Positions 10,914 through 22,060 of a stretch of DNA of 64,000 nucleotides are shown here, in pieces. Both the position numbers and the translations under genes were made by a program. The notes below the pieces were generated by a model. It saw nothing but the letters and a program-made list of their open reading frames with translations. It searched no databases and was not told the origin of the DNA. The stretch is from Schizosaccharomyces osmophilus (taxonomy: Eukaryota; Ascomycota; Schizosaccharomycetes; Schizosaccharomycetales; Schizosaccharomycetaceae), in the NCBI RefSeq assembly GCF_027921745.1, contig NC_079240.1, positions 613,001 to 677,000 on the forward strand, given 5' to 3'. Numbering within the stretch: the stretch's first letter is position 1; each line of letters begins with the position of its first letter.

Positions 10914-11406
10914 GCATACTATTCTCTACTGCAAGTGGTACCACCATATTGTAATTTTTAAACAAACCTTTATGGTATTTTACAAATCTCAATATCCTTT
11001 CTACCTCTGGGGGTTCAGCTTTTCAAACATCAAACTCTCAAGCGCAACAAAGGTACCCTAGAGCTTGTCATAATTTCTCAATTCTTTTCTCTACAGTTCT
11101 ACTATCGATACATTTGAGTGAACTCTTCCATAGTGTTCTAGGTGGAAGGAGCTAAGAAGACAAGCTGGCACCTTCTTGAGTAAGAATACCATGTTTCTGA
11201 TCGGATAGAGTTTCGCAACCATTCAAAGATTTGCTACCCAAAGACAAAAGATTAAACTTTTTTTTTTTACAACAATCATCAGATATAAATTTCTCACTGT
11301 ATCCTGTTTACAGCGAGAAATTACATCATACCTTACTGAGTATCCCAACTTATAAAATGGACAGGTGATCAGGTTCTGTACACAGCAAACTTTTTCAGCA
11401 GTCGTT
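10486..11406. other. Spacer upstream of 6PGL gene, with poly(T) tract
   Basis: AT-rich promoter region holding a 48-base T run (listed separately). A 114-residue plus-strand ORF here is mostly the Phe run encoded by that tract and is not credible. A minus-strand open frame of about 50 codons, with no ATG, at roughly 11154-11310 is discussed as a weak finding. Confidence 0.45.
10859..10906. repeat. Poly(dT) tract, 48 bases
   Basis: Uninterrupted run of 48 T on the plus strand (A on the minus strand). Such tracts exclude nucleosomes in yeast promoters, but this is far longer than any other run in the window; others reach about 12. Length may be unstable in vivo or affected by sequencing slippage. 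Confidence 0.95.
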
Positions 11407-12375
11407 ATGTCAGTTTACTCGTTTTCTGAAGGCAGCTCCGTTGCCAAAGCTCTTGGACAATATGTCAAAAGTAAATATGATACTGCCATGGCAAAGCACG
11501 GAAGATTCACTTTGGCTTTGAGCGGTGGTAGTTTACCCAAGGTCCTTGCTGAAGGATTATCACAACAGAAAGACAATATTGATTTTTCCAAATGGTAAGC
11601 TATTGAAAAAAAAACTTCTTTTCTTCCTGTTGAACGAAAAAAAAGAGATCTTAATACGGTCTTAATACGGTTCACGGTGTGAACATGCATTCGTTTTTCT
11701 TTCTTCCTAAAGAACAATTATTGAAACTTTAGAAGAAATGCTCTCATTCTGCAAAGTTTGTACGGTTTACTAACAAGCAACAGGGAAATTTTCTTCGCTG
11801 ATGAACGTATTGTTCCATTGGAAGATGAAAATTCAAACTATGCACTTTGCAAAGAAGTTTTGTTTGATGTGCTACCTGGCTTTGTACCTGAACAAATACA
11901 TACCATTGATACTAAATTCTTGAAACAGAATCCCTTGGATTCCCAGGCTGTTGCTGATGAATATGAAAAGCAATTGGTTCACGTCTTTGCAAATGCCTCT
12001 ACTGTGAAGGTACCCGTGTTTGACTTAATGTTGTTAGGTTGTGGTCCTGATGGTCATACTTGCTCTTTATTTCCTGACCACGAGCTTTTGGACGAAGACG
12101 TTGCCTGGGTCGCTCCAATTACTGACTCTCCCAAACCTCCAAAGGAACGTATTACTTTGACCATTCCTGTCGTTACCCATGCTTTATCTGTTGCTTTTGT
12201 AACCACCGGCGCTGCCAAGCAGGACATATTGCCTGTTGTTATTGAAGATACTACATCCAAATTGCCTTCTGCTTTGATTTCTCGTGCTCATCCTGATCGA
12301 ATTAGCTGGTTTTTGGATGACGATGCTTCTGCTAAACTCGACAAATCCGTTTTACGTGTTTTTCCCTTTCAATAA
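11407..12375 (+). CDS. 6-phosphogluconolactonase (Sol/6PGL family)
   Basis: Two exons, 11407-11594 and 11784-12375, give 259 residues, the usual size. The 189-base intron uses GTAAGC, a CTAAC branch site and CAG. The junction restores the family sequence DFSKW-EIFFADERIVP. Diagnostic motifs are FTLALSGGSLPKVL near the N-terminus, FFADERIVPLEDENSNY, and LLGCGPDGHTCSLFPDH, the GxGxDGHxxSLFP active-site signature. The enzyme hydrolyses 6-phosphogluconolactone to 6-phosphogluconate in the oxidative pentose phosphate pathway, in the cytosol. Position between sts5 and pef1 matches S. pombe SPCC16C4.10. I start at the second candidate position, ATG 11407 (MSVYSFSEG), because upstream codons do not match the family. 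Confidence 0.92.
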
Positions 12376-12946
12376 ATGTTTATGAGTGATATGATCAAAA
12401 TAAACCTCTTATTTTGATCTTAAAGAATGTATAATTGCCTTTGTTAGTTTTACGATTTTGTTAGATAACCAAGTCTTTCCGGAGTCTGTTTTAAATAGTA
12501 TATTTGGTAGTTTACGGATTTGAATAAAGATTTAGGGCCAATTTCTGTTTATATTTTCCATACGACTGTCTATAAAACTTTTTACATCTTCATTGGAATT
12601 TGTACCCTTGTTGCATGTCGAAAACCGTGTGGGCATATATGTATCATTCTTCATCGCTTTTTCTTGTTGATGTGTGTACCTTATGTAGTATAACACTTTG
12701 ATTATTTTTACTACCTAACTCTATATCATTATGAATGCTCTGCACACATACAGAATAGATTTATCATATGCCCTAAATTATGTTCGAAAAAGGAGAATAA
12801 AAAATCATCAAACAAAATAAAAGAAATGCTTCTAAAATATCTGGCTTTCTTTAGACTTTTGTGGTCCTTTTGTTCATGATGTTTCAGCCTTGTTCGGTCA
12901 ATGTTCTTTTTTGTACCTTGACTAAACCAAAGCAAAGAATTTTGCT
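12376..12946. other. Spacer between 6PGL gene and pef1
   Basis: AT-rich 3' flank and pef1 promoter. The first bases contain an imperfect inverted repeat, AAAATAAACCTCTTATTTT at about 12397-12416, that may act in 3' processing. No other element is supported. Confidence 0.4.
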
Positions 12947-13880
12947 ATGTCCTCCGCCATGAACTATCAAAGACTGGAAAAATTAGGTAAGAATGAAAGA
13001 AACCTTCTTAATTTTGTTACAGAAAAAAGCTGACAGGACAGGCGAGGGAACGTATGCAAACGTTTATCGAGCACAAAACCGCACGACGGGCGAAGTCGTT
13101 GCTCTTAAAATCATCCGAATTGACCCGGAAGAAGGAACACCTAGCACGGCGATTCGAGAGATTAGCCTTATGAAGGAGCTTCGACATCCGAACATCATGT
13201 CGCTGATTGACGTTTTACATACGGATAATAAGCTAATGCTTGTCTTTGAGTATATGGAAAAGGATTTAAAAAAGTATATGGATGCTTATGGAAATCAGGG
13301 AGCTTTAAGCCCAGTTGAGGTAAAGAATTTCACTAGGCAATTGCTAAGTGGAATTGCATTCTGCCATGAAAATCGTGTACTACACCGAGACTTGAAGCCT
13401 CAAAACCTTCTCATCAATAACAGAGGTGAATTAAAATTAGCAGATTTTGGGCTCGCTAGATCTATCGGTATTCCTGTAAACACTTTCTCAAACGAAGTCG
13501 TTACACTTTGGTATCGTGCCCCTGATGTCTTGTTGGGTTCGAAAGCTTACAATACTTCCATTGATATTTGGTCAGTTGGTTGCATCATGGCTGAAATGGC
13601 AACTGGACGTCCTTTGTTTGCTGGCTCTAATAATGAAGATCAATTGCTTAAAATCTTTCGTCTCCTAGGAACACCTACTGAGCAGACATGGCCTGGCATA
13701 TCCCTTCTCCAAGACTATAAAACTACATACCCTCTGTATAAAAGCCAAGATTTGAATCACTTGATACCCCATTTTGACCCTCTTGGTTTAGATCTTCTCA
13801 GAAGAATGCTTCGCCTTCAGCCAGAACTTCGTATCACTGGTCAAGATGCCTTACAGCATGCCTGGTTCTTAACTCCTTAA
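12947..13880 (+). CDS. pef1: Pho85/CDK5-like cyclin-dependent kinase Pef1
   Basis: Two exons, 12947-12986 and 13042-13880, encode 292 residues, full CDK length. The 55-base intron (GTAAGA donor, CTGAC branch, CAG acceptor) falls inside the glycine loop and restores [15 protein letters not shown]. Visible motifs are the catalytic Lys in VVALKII, the cyclin-binding helix PSTAIREIS, the loop [17 protein letters not shown], and a T-loop [13 protein letters not shown]. Pef1 is the fission-yeast Pho85/PCTAIRE-class kinase. It works with cyclins such as Clg1 and Pas1 and has links to G1/S control, TORC1 and lifespan; these roles are from the S. pombe literature. Synteny with 6PGL and naa20 supports the ortholog call over Cdc2, which has PSTAIRE too but a different flanking sequence. 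Confidence 0.93.
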
Positions 13881-15009
13881 ACTATGTCAACATTTTCTTT
13901 GCATTTGAAAGTGTTCATTCTAGTCCCTTCTTGGTTTCTGTTTTCTTTTCATGATATCCTTAACGGTCGATTTGCATAGTAGTATTCACTCACGTGTACG
14001 CGACAGTTTATCTGACTACGAGAATACGATATTTCTTTTCCATTAATTATTTTGTGAATGGTTGATGTTTACACACATACATCACGACAGGGTGTCTCTT
14101 CATTCCCCGTTGTTTAGTTTTCCTACCTTTTTTTTTCTGTTAGTACGTCTATCGTGCAGGCACTTGATATACTTTTAAGAAAAACTAGAAGCTTATCGTT
14201 AATTTTTGTTACGAATGCTAAATTGAAAAATTTTCACGAACCGTACTTATATGTTTCTCTATTTTTTTAAAGGGTCGCCAAAAAGTGGTACCAATGCTTA
14301 CAACTTGTTAAGATCAAATACGGGTTGGTTAGTTGCCTGATTCATTTGGTGTCTTCCATTACTTACTTTCTGTTAGCTTTTTGTTTGTCTTCTCTGGAAA
14401 TTATATGTGATGATGACTGAGTATAAGAGAGCATGAAACCTAAGACTGACATTGTTTGAAGATAAGGTTACTTTAAGTTTATATTAGAAGAGGAAAAGTT
14501 AATTCTAAGCATAGAATGGGGAAGGCTCACTAAGTTGAATCCATTCAATTATGTAGGTCTCTGATTTCGAGGTTGTTAGGTTCATATTTATTATAGGTTC
14601 TTCTTTTCCTTCTAATACGGTTCACTATCCTTTTTCGTTGTTCCTCATTCTTAATAATTAATTCATTACTAGTTCAACATCACAAGTATACAACAATAGA
14701 AGTATTTGAGGTATGGGCTTGTGTCCATCATTCGCATTTCAGGTTAAAAACGCTCCCTCCATATTATTCTTACTACTAAAGACAAGAAATAACTAAACAT
14801 AAGTCGAGTTTCTTTTTCGTTCCATAAATCTTCTTCCTGCTTTTGGCCAAGAACTACTCACAAAAAAGATAAATTTTCAAATGATTTAAATATGTGTACC
14901 TATTCCTGTCATAGGAAGCTTCTACTGTGTTGAACTCTCAAATGTTAGATTTCATTACTGACTTTTTTTGTTAACACCAACTTGCAGATTTGACTGTCGT
15001 TTCTGGAAA
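13881..15009. other. Spacer between pef1 and naa20
   Basis: 1.1 kb of AT-rich DNA with stop codons in all frames. I see no protein gene, tRNA or repeat in it. ACGCGA at about 13998-14003 is a lone half-typical MCB-like hexamer. Confidence 0.45.
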
Positions 15010-15608
15010 ATGGCGGATACTCGCAAATTTAAAGCTACGGATTTATTTAAATTTAACAACATTAATCTGGATCCTCTAACTGAAACTGTATGTTGACAAT
15101 GAAAGCGATATTTTCAAATTAAGTACTGACCGTGTGAAAGTTCAATATTTCGTTTTACTTGTCATATTTAAACAAATGGCCGAGCTTGTGTGTTGCTCAA
15201 GAGTCAATTGCTTCAACAAATAGCTCTTTAATGGGTTACATTATTGGAAAATCAGAAGGAAAGGGGACCGATTGGCATACGCATGTTACAGCTATCACAG
15301 TTGCACCCAGTTCTCGAAGGCTAGGATTGGCAAAGACAATGATGGACTACCTAGAAACTGTAGGGGAATCTGAAAAAGCGTACTTTGTTGACCTGTTTGT
15401 TCGAACCAGCAATGCTTTGGCAATCAATTTTTATAGAGGACTGGGTTATTCCGTATATCGCCGAGTAGTTGGGTATTATAGCAATCCTTATGGGAAAGAT
15501 GAAGATTCATTTGACATGCGAAAGCCTCTTGCTCGAGACACGAATCATCAGAGTGTTCGTGAAAACGGAGAGCATTTTAATTGTAGTCCTGCCGACGTTG
15601 TCTTCTAA
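15010..15608 (+). CDS. naa20: NatB N-terminal acetyltransferase catalytic subunit Naa20
   Basis: Two exons, 15010-15087 and 15141-15608, give 181 residues. The N-terminus reads KFKATDLFKFNNINLDPLTET, almost identical in pattern to human NAA20, and the 53-base intron lies exactly after TET. A GNAT fold follows: LMGYIIGKSEG, then the acetyl-CoA-binding HVTAITVAPSSRRLGLAKTMM (the RRLGLA loop), then SNALAINFYRGLGYSVYRRV. NatB acetylates the starting Met of proteins beginning Met-Asp, Met-Glu, Met-Asn or Met-Gln, together with the auxiliary subunit Naa25, at the ribosome. Synteny with pef1 and rpl12 agrees with S. pombe. The gene is intact. Confidence 0.94.
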
Positions 15609-16254
15609 ATAGATCTGTTAGCAATGAAGCAATAGGGGACGCTATTATAATAAAAATAAAAATATTCTAAATTAAACTGGCTTTTCCAGAAGTTGTTATG
15701 TACCAGCTGCTTCCCATTTGTATGGCCAAATACTTGCCTATATGAATTCCAACTGACTTATATATTGCTGATTACTTTCACCCCCAATGTAATTTTTGAA
15801 AAGACAAATCTATTCTTCATTCTCGTCATTTGCTACCCTTAGCAGTCGCTTTACTTGAACAAACTTTCTAATTGCTGAACTCTTGAACTGTAAAAATAGA
15901 CAATAGTATAATCATTAACGGATATGGATATATATATCACTAATTTTATATGTTCGAAGCATGGAAGCGACAAGCTCCACGATAGAAAAGCACGCCAATT
16001 TCCACTTCTTCTTATTCTAGGTTGGGATAAAATTGACCAGAGGTATAATGAAACCAAACTGATCAGAGTGTTCCAACCATGTCCTTAGACAGGTTTAAAA
16101 AAAATAGTTTACTATAAAGCGCAGAAATAAAGGTTTGATGTAAATCAAAGTCACCCTTTAATTATGTACAAAAGTTTCACTACGAACTCTCAATACTTAC
16201 GACACCAAAAAATGGAACCTTTGTAAGAATGATATTTTGTACCAAAGTGCCAGC
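15609..16254. other. Convergent 3' region between naa20 and rpl12
   Basis: AT-rich sequence with several possible polyadenylation signals (AATAAAAATAAAAAT at about 15649-15663). No credible ORF or RNA gene. Confidence 0.5.
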
Positions 16255-16752
16255 TTACTCTTGAGGGATCTCAATGTCACCACTGTCAATCTCCTTTTGA
16301 ACATCATGAGGGTTCTTACCTTCAACGGTGCAACCGACGGAGAAAGCAGTACCGAGGACCTCCTTAACAGTACCAGAAAGTTCCTTGGCAAGAGACTTGA
16401 AGCGCATAGTACGTGCAACTTCAACAATCTCGTCAATAGAAACGTTACCAGAGTGGACAACGCCCTTGTCCTTCTTCCTGTCACGAGCGGGCTCCTTCAA
16501 AGCCTTGATAACCAAAGCGGAGGCGGAAGGAACGACGGAGACGGCGGCTTGACGGTTTTGGATGGTCAACTTGACGGTAACACGAAGACCCTTCCAGTCC
16601 TTAGTAGCCTTGGCGATATCTTCACCAACCTTCTTAGGAGACAAACCCAAGGGACCAATCTTAGGAGCAAGAGTAGAACCACCGGCAACTTCACCACCGA
16701 CGGCTCTCATGATTACGGTCTTCACTTCATTGGGATCGAACTTGGGAGGCAT
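16255..16752 (-). CDS. rpl12: 60S ribosomal protein L12 (uL11)
   Basis: Single exon, 165 residues, the exact family length. It begins [20 protein letters not shown] and contains [22 protein letters not shown], the uL11 N-terminal signature, and the C-terminal rRNA-binding segment ending [16 protein letters not shown]. uL11 binds the GTPase-associated centre of 25S rRNA at the stalk base and helps elongation-factor action. Codon choice is strongly biased toward AAG, GTC and ACC, as in highly expressed genes, unlike its neighbours. S. pombe has two copies, rpl1201 and rpl1202; synteny points to rpl1201. A HomolD/HomolE promoter lies about 65-83 bases upstream. Confidence 0.96.
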   Translation of the reverse strand: MPPKFDPNEVKTVIMRAVGGEVAGGSTLAPKIGPLGLSPKKVGEDIAKATKDWKGLRVTVKLTIQNRQAAVSVVPSASALVIKALKEPARDRKKDKGVVHSGNVSIDEIVEVARTMRFKSLAKELSGTVKEVLGTAFSVGCTVEGKNPHDVQKEIDSGDIEIPQE

Positions 16753-16816
16753 CTTGGGTTGTGGCTATGGGATCAAATTGGCCTTGTCTGAACTTTGCCA
16801 AAGGTAAAGCGAAACA

Positions 16817-16835
16817 ACAGTCACTAACCCTACCC
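16817..16835 (-). promoter_or_regulatory. HomolE and HomolD boxes of rpl12 promoter
   Basis: On the gene's strand the order is GGGGTAGGGT (HomolE-like, 16826-16835) followed by AGTGACTG (HomolD in reverse, 16817-16824), ending 65 bases before the ATG. HomolD replaces TATA in most fission-yeast ribosomal-protein genes and HomolE acts as its upstream activator. Each box differs from consensus by one base. Confidence 0.85.
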
Positions 16836-17081
16836 CAAAGTGTTTTCATATTACTGAATATTAAACAAAATTAGACAAAAGAGGTAAACTTATAAAATGG
16901 CCCTGTTACGATACATCGTACGTAAAATGTAAAAATTACAATTTTTATTAAACGATCCTTTCATTAAACTGCCTCTTAAAATTTTGTAAAGGAAATGTAG
17001 AAATTAAACAAAATAGATAGACTATTAAACTATATTACGAAACAACCCCCAATTGAAAATGGTCACTTTGAAACTGGGATA

Positions 17082-20000
17082 TTACAAAGCTAAATACTGT
17101 TTAGTTACTTCAAAAGCCAGATTCAAGTTTCCACTAGATATATATATAAGCCGAATATTATAAGCAGCTTCGTAGGCAAAATCATAGGTAGGATTAACCC
17201 TGCTTCCTTCTTTCTGTTGTACCGTCAAGTCGTTTACGGTTCCCATAGGCGATAATTCTAATACCTTTTCATAATATTGTACAGCATGGTGTTCCAATCC
17301 AAGAAAATGGTAAGCTTTTGCCAAATTATAAAGAGCCTCCTGCTTCTCTCCTATGCCAATTTTGGATCGTAAATCATAATAGTGATATAAAAATGTGAAC
17401 CCCTGTAGAATCTGATAGTGTCGATTATCGGAAAGCCTTTGCATAGCACGATGAATATAAGCCAAGCCAATAGATAGGTTTGTCATTGGACAGTCTGGAT
17501 TCATCACATAAGCTCGACTATAATAATTGATTGCTGGAATCCAACTCCTACTACGGGCCATAATATGCCCATAAAGTAAGAACAGAATAGGATCGTAAGA
17601 TGTAGGCACCGTTGCCAGTCCGTCTTCATTCTTCGATAAGGTAGCAGCACCAGGAACGGAAGACTTGCTCATTAGTTGATCCATTAGTTTTACTAGACGA
17701 AGCAAAAACTTTTGATTAGCGCTGTCCACGAACGTTCGAGAGCATTCATAACCGGAACTTAGTATACCGGAAAAAAGTCTGTATGTGTCTTGACGAAACT
17801 GGAAACTCGTGAATGTCCATCGGAGAGGACCGAGTGCTGTTTGAGAATCTCTAGCGTGAATAGCACATGCCAGCATGCACCACCGCAGATTCTGACGCTT
17901 TAATGGATCCTGTTCAAACACAGGAGTAGCCATACCTGCTTTTAAAACTTCATAAGCCTGTTTTACTGTTCCAGACTTGACTTCTTGAAGTGCGTATTGT
18001 ACAAAAAGCTGAAACCAAGCGTCGATAGAAACATCACGAAACATTTTTGTATGTAAAACCGTTTCCAAGCCGACGTCGCCCCATTTTGAATGAGTGATTG
18101 AGTCATTAAGTCGATTAATCATATTCATAAGTTGCTCCTTTAGCGAATGGATTCGTACATGTCTTGTTAGCAAATTAGTTTTTGATCTCGCTTTTCGCTC
18201 ATTTGGATATAGAGCTTTTGTGTTTACAAATTCATCGATTAATTCGGATGCAATGTTCATCCAAAGAAGTGTTTCGAAACTTGTCGAGTCAACTTGTAAG
18301 TTTTCAAACAATGCACCAAGTTTTTCAAACCTTCTTTGAGTATGTTCGGTTTTCCAGATCTTGTACTGTCGTGCTTCTTCCCTGGATCGGCTAATTTGAG
18401 CCCGCTTTTCCCATCCGTCTTGTGGTAATCTCTGTTTATTGATGAGTAATCGAGAACCAAGATCGCTTTCACGACCCGTTAATTCCATGGTTCCCTTCTC
18501 ATTTTCAGGTGTCGCTTTTTGAAGTTCTATTATACTAGTAACAATTGCCAGCGCTGCATCGCGATTATCCTGTAGCTCATTGATCTCGGCCAGTTTCACA
18601 AGCGCATTGATATTATTATTGTCTACAAGTAAAATAGCTTCCATGCATTGTTGTGCATGTTCAAATTCCTTTAATTCGAGATAGCAAAGACCCATATCAA
18701 ACCAGAGCTGGATGTTTTGAGCAGGACCATGGCCACTCAAAAGTATGTAATATTCCAATGCCAAATCTAAGCGCTCAATCTCCATATAGGCTTTTGCAAT
18801 ATTGTTCAAAACAACCGAGATGTACTCAAGAGGAAGGGTTTTTATTATAGAAAAATGGTGGGCAGCTTCTTCAAGTTCGCCAATCTTAATCCTTGCGATT
18901 CCCAGTTTAGCTCTTAGTAGATAAGGTAGATGATATGTTTCTTCAGAATTTTCTTGTAAGGATGAAGCATCAAACTTCCTCCGTCTTTCATCTATATCCC
19001 ACTCACGATCGTCATCGTAGTCGTCCCAATGGACTTCTGATTTCCTTCCACGAAACCAGCGTACACCTCGATTAATGAGCTGAATAGCATTAGACCATTG
19101 ATGATCTAATAGCAAAAGTTCAGCATAAAGATTCAAGGCGGGTAAATCAAAAACGCCTTTGCCGACAGGTGGTACTGGGTACTGATAATAATGCGCCCAG
19201 GAAGTTTCAAAAGCATTAAGAGCTTCACCGGGAGTACGAATTCTTATATATACCTCAGCCAGATGCTTTAACAAAGATACATCAAAAGGAGAAGAAGGAA
19301 GCAGTTGTCGAAACCCCTCGGCAGCTTTTTTTAATGATCCATGATCCTTATTTAAAATAGATCTGTTGAAAATGTACTCATTAAGTAAACTTTCTTTGGT
19401 TGGTTTTGCTAAGATTCCACGAGAATAACAATAATCTGCTTGATCCCAAAATTCTAAACTTTCGCTAAGATGCGCGCAGGTGGCCCACAATTCATGATCC
19501 TTTGGCTTGAGATGAGCTGCAGCCATCCAAGCAATCAAACACTTTTCAATATTAACCTTCTCGTTACCTCTCTGACGATGACATTCGCCCAACATTTTCC
19601 AAGCGGCAATCACATTGTTATCAATGCGAACAATTTCTTCAGCAATTTTTTGTGCCTCTGCAAAGTTCCCCTCTTGAGCGAATAACCGATTTGCCAGACT
19701 CAATAATTGCTGAACTTCAACAGAGGGAAGCATGTCCGCACGACTTACACGACCACGACCTCGAGAGCTTTTCTTAGCACGTCTAAAGCCAACAGCTGCT
19801 TTCAAGTCTTCCTCCCATTCATTGTCATCAGCCTCAGAATCTTTCTGTGTAGACGTTTTGTCAAGTGTGGATGAAGCTTCTTCTTCGCTCTCAGCTTGCT
19901 CTGACTCTTCGTCAGACCAAAGGCCGGCTGTATTTAAAGCATCAGTATCCCCTACAAACGCTTCATCATTATAATCAAATCGCCCAGACTCGTCAACGAA

Positions 20001-20114
20001 GTCATTAATATATCCATTCAAATATTGCACCTCTTCATCCATCGGTTCGACAGTAGAGCTATTCACATCATCCACACTGGAATCTAAAAGGGTATCGGCT
20101 TCATTCTCATCCAT
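17082..20114 (-). CDS. sfc4: TFIIIC TPR subunit Sfc4 (Tfc4)
   Basis: Single exon. Starting at ATG 20114 (MDENEADTLLDSSVDD) gives 1010 residues, close to the S. pombe protein. An open frame continues 29 codons upstream without family character. The N-terminal 130 residues are very acidic, followed by a basic patch (KKSSRGRGRVSRADMLPS). Multiple tetratricopeptide repeats fill the rest, such as LANRLFAQEGNFAEAQKIAE and YYEKVLELSPMGTV near the C-terminus. Sfc4 is the TFIIIC subunit that contacts TFIIIB to place RNA polymerase III on tRNA and 5S genes. The neighbours rpl12 and rml2 are syntenic with S. pombe. No intron or break is seen. Confidence 0.92.
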   Translation of the reverse strand: MDENEADTLLDSSVDDVNSSTVEPMDEEVQYLNGYINDFVDESGRFDYNDEAFVGDTDALNTAGLWSDEESEQAESEEEASSTLDKTSTQKDSEADDNEWEEDLKAAVGFRRAKKSSRGRGRVSRADMLPSVEVQQLLSLANRLFAQEGNFAEAQKIAEEIVRIDNNVIAAWKMLGECHRQRGNEKVNIEKCLIAWMAAAHLKPKDHELWATCAHLSESLEFWDQADYCYSRGILAKPTKESLLNEYIFNRSILNKDHGSLKKAAEGFRQLLPSSPFDVSLLKHLAEVYIRIRTPGEALNAFETSWAHYYQYPVPPVGKGVFDLPALNLYAELLLLDHQWSNAIQLINRGVRWFRGRKSEVHWDDYDDDREWDIDERRRKFDASSLQENSEETYHLPYLLRAKLGIARIKIGELEEAAHHFSIIKTLPLEYISVVLNNIAKAYMEIERLDLALEYYILLSGHGPAQNIQLWFDMGLCYLELKEFEHAQQCMEAILLVDNNNINALVKLAEINELQDNRDAALAIVTSIIELQKATPENEKGTMELTGRESDLGSRLLINKQRLPQDGWEKRAQISRSREEARQYKIWKTEHTQRRFEKLGALFENLQVDSTSFETLLWMNIASELIDEFVNTKALYPNERKARSKTNLLTRHVRIHSLKEQLMNMINRLNDSITHSKWGDVGLETVLHTKMFRDVSIDAWFQLFVQYALQEVKSGTVKQAYEVLKAGMATPVFEQDPLKRQNLRWCMLACAIHARDSQTALGPLRWTFTSFQFRQDTYRLFSGILSSGYECSRTFVDSANQKFLLRLVKLMDQLMSKSSVPGAATLSKNEDGLATVPTSYDPILFLLYGHIMARSRSWIPAINYYSRAYVMNPDCPMTNLSIGLAYIHRAMQRLSDNRHYQILQGFTFLYHYYDLRSKIGIGEKQEALYNLAKAYHFLGLEHHAVQYYEKVLELSPMGTVNDLTVQQKEGSRVNPTYDFAYEAAYNIRLIYISSGNLNLAFEVTKQYLAL

Positions 20115-20575
20115 GATTTGCAAAATTATGTATGCTGAAACATAATTTTTAGGACGTTGGCTGTTGGCAAACTGGCCACACACAACACGGTCTTCAAGCA
20201 CACAGATTCACCGTCTTATTGTATCGAATAGTATGAGTCATAATCACTTATAAAAAGAAAGATGAAGTCGTTATAGATGAACCTCAAAAGCCTTTTCTTT
20301 TTTTCGCCCTTACATTTCAGATCCTGCATTATCATTTCTCAAAAATGAATGGTAGAATCATTATTAAATGAGAAATTCTCCAAATTTGATATAAAAAAAG
20401 CAAAAGAAGCTTTATTTTCATCAATCTTTGACTGCAAATGGTTTGTTTACTAACGCTCCCTAACACGTTTGTATCTCCGATTTTACAGAATCTTACAATT
20501 TGTTAAATAGCTACACCCAAGGAACTTGACTTTAGAGAAGTTGCTTTCTGCCTTATAAACATACGACATATCCAT
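20115..20575. other. Divergent promoter of sfc4 and rml2
   Basis: AT-rich spacer between divergent starts. Two A-runs and a T-run are present, with no recognised box. A minus-strand ORF at 20503-20703 is the shadow of rml2. Confidence 0.45.
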
Positions 20576-21749
20576 ATGTTGAGAGTGTCCCAATTTTGGG
20601 GATCTATAAGCCCGTTTCGGAGCTGCCCGAGAATTCTTCGATATGCCTCTACAGCTCCGAACGGTGCAGAATTCTTGGCTGACAACGAGCGGCCAATCGA
20701 CACAAGTTTATTGTTTCGAGAGAAAACAAAATTTCAGGTACGGATTGTCTTTTCATTAATTTAATTAGTACCGCTTGTGTTACGTTTTTCTTTTTTGGCT
20801 AGCTAACCTCTGCTTTTTACAGCTAAAAAAATACAAACCCATCTCCCCTGGTCTACGACATTTGCAGCGTCCCATTACGGAGAATTTATGGAAGAAAGGT
20901 CCTTACCGTCCATTGACAGAAGCCAAGCGCAAAACGGGAGGTAGAAACGATAGCGGTCGAATTACTGTGCGACACATTGGCGGTGGACACAAGCAAAGAA
21001 TTCGACTTGTTGACTTCAAACGGGTTTCTCCTGGACCGTGTAAGGTATTACGGATTGAGTACGATCCTGGTAGGAGTGGACATATCGCCTTGATTGAAAG
21101 TTTGGACGAAGAAAAGCGGAAAAGTTACATTTTAGCTTGTGATGGCCTTCAAGCTGGTGACACCGTAGAAAGCTTCCGCAATTTAATGGCGCTGGATAAG
21201 GACGGAAAGCTTCCGGTATTGAATTCTACTCTAGCTACTGAATTAGAGGACGGAACGTTTGCTTCTCGTAACCTTAAACCAGGAAATTGTTTTCCTTTGC
21301 GTCTAATTCCAGTTGGTACTATAATTCACGCTATTGGCGTTCAACCTGGCCAAAAAGCAAAGTTGTGCAGATCTGCTGGTTCAAGTGCTCGACTCATTGC
21401 GTTCAATGACAAAAAGTATGCAATTGTGAGATTACAAAGTGGTGAAGAACGGAGGATTTTAGCCACTTCTTTTGCTACAATTGGAACAGTCAGTAACATT
21501 TACTGGCAACACAGACAACTAGGAAAGGCAGGACGTTCCCGTTGGCTTGGTATCCGTCCTACGGTGCGTGGTACAGCCATGAACGCTTGCGATCACCCTC
21601 ACGGAGGTGGTGGAGGTAAAAATATCGGTAACAAGCCATCTCAATCACCTACTGGTGTTTTGGCTAAGGGAGGCTACAAGACTCGTAAGGGCAAAAATGT
21701 GAATAAGCTTCTTGTTCGCAGCCGCCCTCGTGGTAAAGATAAACGCTAG
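20576..21749 (+). CDS. rml2: Mitochondrial ribosomal protein L2 (uL2m)
   Basis: Two exons, 20576-20737 and 20823-21749, give 362 residues. The 85-base intron has a GTACGG donor, CTAAC branch and CAG acceptor. The first exon is rich in Arg and Ser with few acids, which fits a mitochondrial presequence. The second carries uL2 signatures: GGRNDSGRITVRHIGGGHKQ, RIEYDPGRSGHIALI, and the peptidyl-transferase-centre loop TAMNACDHPHGGGGGKN. uL2 is required for subunit joining and peptide-bond formation. Position after sfc4 matches S. pombe rml2. The protein is longer than many bacterial L2 proteins mainly because of the N-terminal extension. Confidence 0.94.
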
Positions 21750-22060
21750 ACAATGGCACATGCATATCTAAAGATATAATTCTTTACACTTTTGTAAATC
21801 TGACTTTCCTCCAAGCCCAGCTGGGTGTTTCACATGGATGTTTGAAGCAAAGCTTTGGCGATTTGAAGGAATCAGCTTTCATTTTTATTATGTAACGCAT
21901 TCCTCTCCGAAACTTCTTTAATCTTTCTTTTTAATAAATTCTACACCCTTTTACATTCAAAATAAAATTGACAGTTCCGTTTTCGTTCAACGACTTATGA
22001 GTAGCAATTTATAGAGACAACAACAGTTTGCATTGATATCATTAAGCCGTAAGTGTATCG
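21750..22060. other. Convergent 3' region between rml2 and NCBP3-like gene
   Basis: AT-rich 3' flanks with an AATAAA-like signal near 21932. No coding or RNA feature. Confidence 0.5.

Noticed and set aside
10717-11061. 114-codon plus-strand ORF
   Set aside because: A large part is the poly-Phe run encoded by the T tract; no family resemblance.
11670-11684. Short dyad GTTCAC-GGT-GTGAAC inside the 6PGL intron
   Set aside because: Six-base arms are common by chance and it does not overlap splice signals.
11663-14625. Identical 13-mer TAATACGGTTCAC in the 6PGL intron and in the pef1-naa20 spacer
   Set aside because: In 64 kb, tens of exact 13-base matches are expected by chance. There is no third copy or shared context.
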